The notes under the pieces were generated by a model that did no database searches, was not told where the DNA came from, and worked only from the letters and a program-made list of their open reading frames with translations. 12,352 nt of DNA from JACVRW01 sp035705985 (GTDB lineage: Bacteria; Actinomycetota; Thermoleophilia; Solirubrobacterales; Thermoleophilaceae). The stretch spans positions 1 to 12,352 of the forward strand of contig DASSVP010000207.1 of NCBI GenBank assembly GCA_035705985.1, in the 5' to 3' direction. This document shows positions 1 through 9,848 of this stretch, piece after piece; the stretch's first letter is position 1; each line of letters opens with the position of its first letter. A program made the translations under genes and the position numbers.

Positions 1-621
1 ATGCCAAGCCGGCCGACGGCGGCAACGCCAAGCCCGCCCCGGGCGGACCCGCGACGCCCGCGGGTGGTAAGCCGCCGAGCGCGCCGCCCGTCCCGCCGGC
101 CGCGCAGGGCCAGCGCGCGCCGGTCAGGCCGATGCTGCCGCCGCGGCCGATGCCCCAGCAGACGGCGATCATCCCCCCGCCGCGGCAGCCGTGGTACCGG
201 CGCCTGCTGGCGAGCCCGCGCTACCTCGTCCTACTGGTGGCCGGGATCCTGATCCTCGGCGGCGCCGGGGCGTTCGCCGTCACGGAGCTGGCAGGCGACG
301 ACGAGACCGGCCCGGTGGCGGGCCAGTCCGCCGCCGGCGGCGGTGGCGCGGGCGAAGGTGACGAAGGGGACAAGGGCGAGGGCGGGAACGACCGTCCCGG
401 CCGGCGCCGCGTGGTGCCCGCGAACGTCACGGTCGCGATCCTGAATGGCACGACGGTCCCGGGCCTCGCGGGGCGGCTCGGTGAGGAGGTCGAGTCATTC
501 GGCTTCGACGTCGGGACGGTCGCGAACAGCGCCGACCAGGCGCAGCAGCGAGCCGAGTCGGTCGTGCTCTACGCGCCGGGCCACGAGCGCGAGGCCACGG
601 CCGTGAGCCGCCGCCTGTCGA

Positions 622-4230
<3,609 letters not shown>

Positions 4231-4236
4231 CTGACG

Positions 4237-4242
4237 AGATTA
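4237..4242 (-). promoter_or_regulatory. Candidate -10 element (TAATCT) for a leaderless cyclase transcript
   Basis: On the minus strand TAATCT fits the actinobacterial -10 consensus TANNNT and ends 6 bases before the cyclase ATG, the spacing expected if transcription starts at or next to the A of ATG. It contains the TAA stop codon of the formyltransferase gene. No convincing -35 or Shine-Dalgarno is visible. It would let the cyclase be transcribed apart from the two sugar genes upstream. Confidence 0.35.
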
Positions 4243-5007
4243 CGGCACCTGCCCCGAGTCGCGGTAGGCCTTCGCGGCCTCTGCAAGAAGATCCTCGCTG
4301 ACGAGTGTCAGCGGCCGTCCGTCCACCTCCACGAGCGCGCCCGGGTGCGGCGGGTACCAGAACGCACGCAGCTTGCGGTCCAGGTCGTCGCCCGGCCGGA
4401 CCCAGCGGAGCGCCTCGAACTCCTCGCGGCCCACGTAGCGGCCCTCCCCCTGCGGCGTGCGCGAAAGCTCCTCGCCCGCCATAGCGCTTGCGAGCACCCT
4501 CGTGAACAGCCCATAGAGGCGTTCCTGGCTCTCGAGGTCGAGCGAGAAGGCGGTGGCCGTGTCGGGGTCGAGCGGGAAGCGCTCGGTCTCCACGATGTCG
4601 CCCGTGTCGAAGTCGGGCTCCACGAAGTGGCACGAGACGCCCCACTCGCGCTTCCCCTCGAGGATCGCCACGTTGTAGCCGCCGAGCCCGCGCAGGTCGG
4701 GCAACGGGGCGGGGTGGAAGTTGAGGCAGCCCACGCGCCCGAGCGACAGCAGCGGCTCGCGGATCCGCTTCCAGAACAGGAACGAGATCACGAGTTCCAC
4801 GCCGCTGGGCGGCGACTCGTGAAGCGCCTCCGGGGACATCAGCGGCAGGCCGTGGCGCTCCGCCACCAGGTCCACGCGCTGCTCCTCCCGCGTGAAGCGG
4901 TCCGGCTCGCTCGCGACGACCGCCGCCACGTCGGCGCCCTCAGCCACGAGCCACTCGAGCGCCCGTGCGGCGGAGCGCTTGCACTTCGCCATGTAGACGA
5001 CCCTCAC
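4240..5007 (-). CDS. Formyltransferase family protein, probably sugar N-formyltransferase
   Basis: A 255-residue protein from a GTG start at 5007. The start was chosen because it gives a first beta strand VRVVYMAKCK typical of the fold, overlaps the upstream stop as GTGA, and has a good Shine-Dalgarno (AGAGGG at 5020-5015, 7-base spacing). The catalytic triad of the N10-formyltetrahydrofolate-dependent family is present: N96 and H98 in LNFHPAPLP and D134 in FDTGDIV. The C-terminal part (RAFWYPPHPGA, about residues 206-216, then a short beta-rich tail) resembles sugar formyltransferases such as the ArnA N-terminal half. It is shorter than a typical methionyl-tRNA formyltransferase. The likely reaction is transfer of a formyl group to the amine of an amino sugar (nucleotide-linked) in the cytoplasm. 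The coupled glycosyltransferase upstream supports a glycan role over tRNA formylation. The substrate is not predictable from sequence alone. Confidence 0.82.
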   Translation of the reverse strand: MRVVYMAKCKRSAARALEWLVAEGADVAAVVASEPDRFTREEQRVDLVAERHGLPLMSPEALHESPPSGVELVISFLFWKRIREPLLSLGRVGCLNFHPAPLPDLRGLGGYNVAILEGKREWGVSCHFVEPDFDTGDIVETERFPLDPDTATAFSLDLESQERLYGLFTRVLASAMAGEELSRTPQGEGRYVGREEFEALRWVRPGDDLDRKLRAFWYPPHPGALVEVDGRPLTLVSEDLLAEAAKAYRDSGQVP

Positions 5008-6092
5008 GCGCGAACCCTCTCGTAGACGGCGGCCGTCTGCTCGGCGATGCGGTCCCACGAGAACGGGCCGGCTGCGGCGGCGCGCGCGGCCTCCTCGAGA
5101 CGGCGGCGCTGCTCGGGATCACCGAGCAGCTCGGCGATCGCCGCGCCGAGGGCCGTCGAGTCCCCGGCCGGCACGAGCCTTCCTGCCCCGTGGTCCTCCA
5201 CCAGCTCGCGGAAGCCGCCCACGTCGCTCAGCACCATCGCCTTGCCGAATGCAAGGCCCGCGAACAGCACGCCGGACACGTCCACGTTCAGGTGCGGCAG
5301 CACGAGCAGGTCCGCCCGCCGGAACAGTGCCGGCAGCTCCGCGTCGCTCACGTATCGGTCCACGACGCGGACGCGATCGCGCGGGGCGTGCAGGCGCAGC
5401 TCCTCGACCGAGACGCCGAGCGGCCGGCCGACCACCCACAGCTCCGCGCCCTCGACCTCGTTGAACGCCTCCACCAGGACGTCGACTCCCTTGTACGGGC
5501 GGATGACCCCCAGGTAGAGGACCACGGGGCCATCCACCGCCGCAAGCTCGGACGGCAGCGGCTGCTCGTGCGGCTGGTGCGCGAGGTGCTCGAAGGCGCC
5601 GTGCGGGACCACGTGGACGCGCTCGCCGCCGCCCAGCAGCTCCGCCCCGTGGCGCGTGTGCACGATCACCGCGTCCATCCTGTCGGCGAGCCGCACGTCC
5701 ACCGCCTCGCGCCGGATCACGTTGTGCATCGTGAGCACGCGCGGCCGCGCGGCCGGGAGCAGGTGCGCGTCGATCCGCTCGACCGGAAGCCACTGGAAGT
5801 GGCGCACGTCCGCGGCGCCCGCGCGGCGGCGGTAGCGCAGCATGTCCGGCACGTGCTCCGCGGCCCTCAGCAGGCGCCGTCGCCGCGGCGCTCGCGCACC
5901 GGCGCGCGTGGCCAGGCGGTGGAAGGACTCGCTCACCTCGTAGCCCTCGGGCTCGGGCGCCGGTCCGTGCACGAAGCGCGACGTCACGATCTCGACCTCG
6001 AGGCCGCGGCGGGCTAGCGCGGCGGCAAGCGCGTGGTCGTAGGGGAGCACGTCCCCGGAGGGGTCGATCAGGTGCACTCGCACGCAGGGCAT
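5004..6092 (-). CDS. GT4-like (GT-B fold) glycosyltransferase
   Basis: A 362-residue soluble glycosyltransferase. The N-terminal Rossmann half begins VRVHLIDPSGDVLPYDHAL, and the conserved THN-like segment TMHN is at 121-124. The C-terminal half begins at about 188 with VVLYLGVIRPYKGVDVLVEAF; K201 sits at the usual donor-phosphate position. The donor-binding loop reads DVSGVLFAGLAFGKAMVLSD (271-290) followed by VGGFREL, so the classic E-x7-E glutamates are replaced, as in a subgroup with an SGVL..ALAFGKP-type loop. It probably transfers a sugar from a nucleotide donor to a cytoplasmic-face acceptor. Its stop codon overlaps the formyltransferase GTG as GTGA (5004-5007), implying translational coupling. 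The start is ATG at 6092; GTG at 6083 (residue 4) is an alternative that starts directly at the first strand. It is the first gene of its operon, facing the plus-strand FlgD-Ig gene across 25 bases. Confidence 0.87.
   Translation of the reverse strand: MPCVRVHLIDPSGDVLPYDHALAAALARRGLEVEIVTSRFVHGPAPEPEGYEVSESFHRLATRAGARAPRRRRLLRAAEHVPDMLRYRRRAGAADVRHFQWLPVERIDAHLLPAARPRVLTMHNVIRREAVDVRLADRMDAVIVHTRHGAELLGGGERVHVVPHGAFEHLAHQPHEQPLPSELAAVDGPVVLYLGVIRPYKGVDVLVEAFNEVEGAELWVVGRPLGVSVEELRLHAPRDRVRVVDRYVSDAELPALFRRADLLVLPHLNVDVSGVLFAGLAFGKAMVLSDVGGFRELVEDHGAGRLVPAGDSTALGAAIAELLGDPEQRRRLEEAARAAAAGPFSWDRIAEQTAAVYERVRA
5015..5020 (-). promoter_or_regulatory. Ribosome binding site (AGAGGG) fixing the formyltransferase GTG start
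   Basis: On the minus strand AGAGGG lies 7 bases before the GTG at 5007, inside the 3' end of the glycosyltransferase gene. It favours the GTG over the upstream in-frame candidate at 5058 and the internal ATG at 4992. Confidence 0.6.
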
Positions 6093-6096
6093 TCTC

Positions 6097-6102
6097 TAGG
6101 GT
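6097..6102 (+). promoter_or_regulatory. Candidate -10 element (TAGGGT) for the FlgD-Ig/propeller pair
   Basis: The 25-base divergent gap 6093-6117 holds a TAGGGT on the plus strand, a TANNNT match, 15 bases before the GTG at 6118. No clear -35 is seen. Any promoter for the opposing glycosyltransferase must overlap this region or lie inside the FlgD-Ig coding sequence. Confidence 0.25.
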
Positions 6103-6117
6103 CCGGCACTCGATGAC

Positions 6118-7953
6118 GTGGCTCCGCCTCCGATGACCCGCCCACTCGTCCGGGCGGTGTTCGCGTTGCTCGTGGTCGCGACCATCGGCGCGTTCCTCCT
6201 CACGCAGCAGCTCAAGGGCGAGGCGTCGCTCGTGCTGCGCTTCGCGACCAAGCCGGCGCACTTCTCGCCGAACGACGACGACTACCGCGACACGACGCGG
6301 GTGGGCTTCGACATCTCGCGCTCCGCCAGCGTGACCTTCAGCGTCATCGACGCGGAGGGACACGAGGTGCGCCGCATCGTGGACGGGCGCCGCGTGGAGG
6401 GCGACACGAAGCCGCGCTTCGGCTGGGACGGGCGCGACGACGACGGCGAGCCGGTCCGGGACGGGACCTACAGGATGCGGGTGGTGCGCCGCGACGAGGG
6501 CCGCGTGATCGATTCGGTGAAGAAGATAACCGTGGACCGGCAGCCCCCACGCGTGACGCTGCTGTCCGCGGAGCCGTCGCTGATCTCGACGGAGGCGCCG
6601 GGGTCCGCGCCGAGCGTGCGCCTGCGCTACCGGGGGCCGAAGAACAAGGCGCCGGTGTTCCGCGTCTTCCGGACGGGCGAGGGCGAGCCGCGCATCGTGC
6701 GGCGCTTCCGCGGGAGCCGCGACCGGACGGGCGTTTGGGACGGCCAGGTGAGTGCCGGACCGGAGCGGACCGAGCCGGCGCCCGAGGGCGACTACGCGTT
6801 CACGGTCGCGGTGCGCGACCGCGCCGGGAACGTCACCGAGGCGCCGCTTCCGGTGCCCAGGCCCTCCGTCGCGCGGGCCCGCACCGGTGTCTCCGTCCGG
6901 AACTTCACGCTGCGTGGGCCGCTGTCCGCGGTGACGGCGGGTGAGCGCGCCCATCTCGAGGTCGGCCCGGTCGACCGCAGTTTCGACTGGGTGGTGTCCC
7001 GGCTCGGCGACCCGAAGCCCGTGCTGCGAGGCGGGCGCGTGGCGGGCCGCTTCCGCATCCGCGTCCCGCGCAAGATGCGCACAGGGGTCTACATCGTGCG
7101 CGTCCGGGCGGGCGAGCAGCGCGCGGTCTGGCCGCTCGCGGTGGCCGGGCTGCCGCCGCGCAGCGCGCGCGGAGAGGCGCGCCCGCTCGTGGTGCTGCCC
7201 GCGCTCACCTGGCAGGGGCTGAACCGCGTGGACGATGACGCCGACGGCTTCGCGGACCGCCTGCCGTTCGCCGCCTCCGTGCGGATCGACCGCCCGTTCG
7301 AAGACGGCGGCCTACCGAAGCGCTTCGCCGCCGAGGTATCGCCGCTCCTCCGCTGGCTCGATCGCGAGCGGCTCCCCTACGACCTCACCACGGACCTCGC
7401 GCTCGCGCGGCGCGAGGGCCCGGCGCTCGGCAACGCCCCGGGGGTGGCATTCGCCGGCAGTGAGCTGTGGCTGCCCGGGGAGCTGATGAAGCGCCTGCGT
7501 GACTACGTGGCAGACGGCGGCCGCGTCGCCGCCTTCGGCGCGGACTCCTTCCGGCGCGAGGTGGCCCTTCGCGGCGAAGTCATGAGCGGGCCGTCGCCGC
7601 CGAGGCGCCAGAACGCGTTCGGCGAGCGCACCGAGCTGGTGCGCACGAGCACCGCCCCGCTCACGGTCTTCGAGGACGGCCTCGGCCTGTTCGAGGGGGT
7701 GTCCGGCTTCGTGGGCGAGTTCACCGTGTTCGAGAACTCGCTCGACCTTCCGCGCTCGGGGCGGCGCATCACGGCGGCGGGCCGTGACGCCGGCCAGCCG
7801 GCTCTGCTCGCGATCGGCCTGGGGGGCGGGATCGTGCTGCGCGCGGGCACCCCGCAGTGGGCGCGCGAGCTGGAGGAGTCGGCGCTCAGCCTCGAGCTCC
7901 CGCAAGTGACAAAGCGCATCTGGCGGATGCTGTCCCAGGGAGGTCCCCCGTGA
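6118..7953 (+). CDS. Membrane-anchored FlgD-type Ig domain protein with amidotransferase-like C-terminal domain
   Basis: A 611-residue protein. One hydrophobic helix at about residues 11-29 (VRAVFALLVVATIGAFLLT), with basic residues before it and no clear cleavage site, suggests an uncleaved anchor with the rest outside. Residues 48-140 match a FlgD-type Ig domain: HFSPNDDDYRDTTRVGFDIS resembles the FSPNGDGxND motif, followed by FGWDGRDDDGEPVRDGTYRMRV-like strands. A second similar domain covers 145-250 (VWDGQ, then GDYAFTVAVRDRAGN). Residues 255-611 form a larger domain whose end (DLTTDLALAR, GVAFAGSELWLP, LRDYVADGGRVAAFG at about 461-475) looks like the class I amidotransferase-like fold seen in the C-terminal part of dimethylformamidase large subunits. 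That resemblance is tentative. The protein has no cysteine, so it cannot be a thiol amidotransferase. Start uncertain: GTG 6118 or ATG 6133. It lies 22 bases before the propeller gene, likely co-transcribed. Function unknown. Confidence 0.75.
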   Translation: MAPPPMTRPLVRAVFALLVVATIGAFLLTQQLKGEASLVLRFATKPAHFSPNDDDYRDTTRVGFDISRSASVTFSVIDAEGHEVRRIVDGRRVEGDTKPRFGWDGRDDDGEPVRDGTYRMRVVRRDEGRVIDSVKKITVDRQPPRVTLLSAEPSLISTEAPGSAPSVRLRYRGPKNKAPVFRVFRTGEGEPRIVRRFRGSRDRTGVWDGQVSAGPERTEPAPEGDYAFTVAVRDRAGNVTEAPLPVPRPSVARARTGVSVRNFTLRGPLSAVTAGERAHLEVGPVDRSFDWVVSRLGDPKPVLRGGRVAGRFRIRVPRKMRTGVYIVRVRAGEQRAVWPLAVAGLPPRSARGEARPLVVLPALTWQGLNRVDDDADGFADRLPFAASVRIDRPFEDGGLPKRFAAEVSPLLRWLDRERLPYDLTTDLALARREGPALGNAPGVAFAGSELWLPGELMKRLRDYVADGGRVAAFGADSFRREVALRGEVMSGPSPPRRQNAFGERTELVRTSTAPLTVFEDGLGLFEGVSGFVGEFTVFENSLDLPRSGRRITAAGRDAGQPALLAIGLGGGIVLRAGTPQWARELEESALSLELPQVTKRIWRMLSQGGPP

Positions 7954-7959
7954 CGCGTT

Positions 7960-7968
7960 TGCCATTCT
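7960..7968 (+). promoter_or_regulatory. Candidate extended -10 (TGC-CATTCT) for a leaderless propeller transcript
   Basis: TGCCATTCT holds the TGn extension plus a hexamer with the key A at position 2 and T at position 6. The hexamer ends 7 bases before the GTG at 7976, fitting a leaderless start. No Shine-Dalgarno is visible before this GTG. A promoter here would lie in the 22-base gap between the two plus-strand genes. Confidence 0.3.
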
Positions 7969-7975
7969 CCGGGCC

Positions 7976-9385
7976 GTGACCCGACGACGCGTGCTGGTGG
8001 GGGGCGGGCTGCTCGTGATCGTCCTGGCGGTCGCGATCGGCCTGTACCTCCGCGGCCAGAACGATCCGCCCGAGAAGCGCGGCTCCGCCACCGAGGAGTT
8101 CGTGACGACCGAGGAGCCCGAGCCCAAGCCGCCTCCGAAGAAGGAGAACAAGCGCCCCTGGCCGACCTACGGCTACGACAACGCGCGCCAGCACATCTCG
8201 CCGTACAAGCACCGGCCGCCCTACAAGCGCCTCTGGACGATCGACGCGCACGACACGCTCGAGTTCCCGCCGACGGTCGGGTACGGGCGCGTCTACCTCG
8301 CCCAGCAGAAGGGCCTCTTCTTCGCCCTCGACGCGAAGACCGGCAAGCCGGACTGGAAGCGGAGCAACGGCCGCTGCGCGGCCTCCTCCCCGACGATCGG
8401 AAAGGGCGTCGTCTACGTCTCGTACATGCACAAGGTGGAGTGCCTCCAGGGCCAGTCGGGCGCGGACGGCTTCGTCGCGGCCTGGGACGCGGACAACGGG
8501 CACGAGCGGTGGCGCTACAAGACCGCACCCGTCGAGTCGTCGCCGCTGCTCCACGGGAAGCGCCTGTTCTTCGGCTCCTGGGACCACGGCGTGCACGCGC
8601 TCAACGCGAAGACGGGTAGGCGCATCTGGCGCTTCGAGGGCGACAACGAGATCAACACGTCGGCGGCCTGGTGGAAGCGGCGGATCTTCATCGGGTCCGA
8701 CAGCGGCACGCTCTATTCGCTCAGCGCGAAGACCGGCAAGCTGCTCTGGAGCGCGCGCTCCGGCTCGGGCGAGTTCTGGTACGCCACCCCGACGGTCGCC
8801 TACGGACGGGTGTACATCGGGAACACCGACGGCACGATGTACGTGTACGGCGCGCGAAGCGGCAAGCTGCTCTGGGCGCGGCCGCTCGGCAGCTACATCT
8901 ACGGCGCGGCCGCGGTGTACCGCCGCAAGGTCTTCGTCGGGACGTACGACGGCCAGTTCTACGCCCTCGACGCCGCCACGGGCGACGTCGTGTGGCAGCG
9001 AAACGCCGGCGGCACCGTCCACGCCGCCCCGACGGTGATGAACGGTCTCGTCTACTACGCGATCTGCTCGACCTGCGGGTCGGAGGCGCAGCGCGCCGTG
9101 GCCGGCGGGACAGACTCCACCCACGCTGTGAGGGCCCGCGACGGCAAGGAGGTCTGGCGCTTCAACGGCGGCAAGTACGCGAATCCGGTGGTGGCGGACG
9201 GCGAGCGGATCTACATCACCGGCCGCGCGCACCAGTTCGCGCTCGCCCCGAGGGGCTCGAAGGCGGTCAAGGACTATCTGAGGGAGGCACGCGCGGCGAA
9301 GCGCCAGGCAGCGCGCCGAGAAAAGCGCCAACGCGCTCGAGCACAAGCCCGAGAGCGTCGAGAGAGGCGCGAGGATCGCCGCTGA
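7976..9385 (+). CDS. Membrane-anchored seven-bladed PQQ-like beta-propeller protein
   Basis: A 469-residue protein with GTG start; no alternative ATG/GTG lies upstream in frame within the gap. Residues 6-26 (VLVGGGLLVIVLAVAIGLYL) form an N-terminal anchor. Residues 30-60 are a Pro/Glu/Lys-rich linker. Residues 61-430 carry seven PQQ-propeller repeats of the A-x-(D/N)-A-x-(T/S)-G-x-x-x-W type, beginning near 117, 168, 208, 248, 290, 330 and 384, so a closed seven-bladed propeller is likely. The usual cofactor and metal ligands of PQQ dehydrogenases are not evident, and the adjacent-cysteine disulfide is absent, so a BamB-like binding or scaffold role is more likely than an enzyme. Four cysteines (134, 156, 364, 367; the last two as CSTC) may form disulfides outside the cell. 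Residues 431-469 are an extremely Arg-rich tail encoded entirely within the overlap with the convergent hydrolase gene. Confidence 0.85.
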   Translation: MTRRRVLVGGGLLVIVLAVAIGLYLRGQNDPPEKRGSATEEFVTTEEPEPKPPPKKENKRPWPTYGYDNARQHISPYKHRPPYKRLWTIDAHDTLEFPPTVGYGRVYLAQQKGLFFALDAKTGKPDWKRSNGRCAASSPTIGKGVVYVSYMHKVECLQGQSGADGFVAAWDADNGHERWRYKTAPVESSPLLHGKRLFFGSWDHGVHALNAKTGRRIWRFEGDNEINTSAAWWKRRIFIGSDSGTLYSLSAKTGKLLWSARSGSGEFWYATPTVAYGRVYIGNTDGTMYVYGARSGKLLWARPLGSYIYGAAAVYRRKVFVGTYDGQFYALDAATGDVVWQRNAGGTVHAAPTVMNGLVYYAICSTCGSEAQRAVAGGTDSTHAVRARDGKEVWRFNGGKYANPVVADGERIYITGRAHQFALAPRGSKAVKDYLREARAAKRQAARREKRQRARAQARERRERREDRR

Positions 9386-9848
9386 CCTGAAGCGAGTGGT
9401 CGAGGCCCGGTAGCTCGAGCGTCTCGAGGGCGGGGTTCTCGGGAAGGGTCCCGTCGCCCCACGTGGGGTCGTCGGGGCTGCCGATGGCGAGCGCGGGCGC
9501 CGCCGAGCGGGCCAGGGCGTCCACCACCTCCGGCCGCACGAGCAGGGGCGTCAGCCAGACGGCCGGCAGGCCGCGGTCGGCCACGAGCGGCGCGGCGAGG
9601 CTCCCGAGCGATTTGCCCACCACGCATACGAGCCCGGCGTCCGTCTCGTCGAGCACCTGCCTCGCGCGCGCGGGCATCCACTCGAAGGGATCCCGGTCCT
9701 CGGGCGCGGTCTCGTCCAGCTCCGCGACCGACCATCCGTGCGCCTGCGCCGCCTCGCGGGCGAACCAGAGCAGCGGCGCCTGGCTCAGGTAGCGGGCCCC
9801 GGGAAGCAGGACCACCCGGCGGCCGGGATCACCGTCGTGCAGGAGCAC
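9267..9848 (-). CDS. Small alpha/beta hydrolase fold protein
   Basis: A 193-residue cytoplasmic protein starting at GTG 9848; an in-frame TAG at 9860-9858 rules out a longer form. The first strand and oxyanion region is RVVLLPGARYLSQAPLLWFA (residues 11-30). The nucleophile elbow is GKSLG with S80. The acid is probably D126 or D127 in SPDDPTW and the histidine H151 in GLDHSLQ, so a complete Ser-Asp-His triad can be proposed. There is no lid domain and no signal peptide. It is short for the superfamily and may be an esterase, thioesterase or peptidase; the substrate is unknown. It is last in the minus-strand glycan operon, overlapping the GT-C gene by 20 bases. AGGG 7 bases before the start could be a Shine-Dalgarno, but it also belongs to a TAGGGT hexamer. 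Its last 38 or so codons overlap the propeller gene. Confidence 0.8.
   Translation of the reverse strand: MLLHDGDPGRRVVLLPGARYLSQAPLLWFAREAAQAHGWSVAELDETAPEDRDPFEWMPARARQVLDETDAGLVCVVGKSLGSLAAPLVADRGLPAVWLTPLLVRPEVVDALARSAAPALAIGSPDDPTWGDGTLPENPALETLELPGLDHSLQVSGDPRASLDALGLVLERVGAFLGALPGASPRVPPSDSP

Noticed and set aside
5008..5058. N-terminal extension of the formyltransferase to a start at 5058
   Set aside because: The extra 17 residues are Arg-rich, lie inside the glycosyltransferase coding sequence, and precede both a good Shine-Dalgarno and the fold's first strand at the GTG at 5007.
5119..6954. A 611-codon minus-strand open frame across the glycosyltransferase and FlgD-Ig genes
   Set aside because: It crosses from one strand's gene into the antisense of another and shows only Arg/Ala/Pro/His-rich sequence; its length equal to the FlgD-Ig protein is coincidence.
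7886..9346. A 486-codon minus-strand open frame opposite the propeller gene
   Set aside because: Val/Arg/Leu/Ala-rich antisense shadow; the plus strand carries seven clear propeller repeats.
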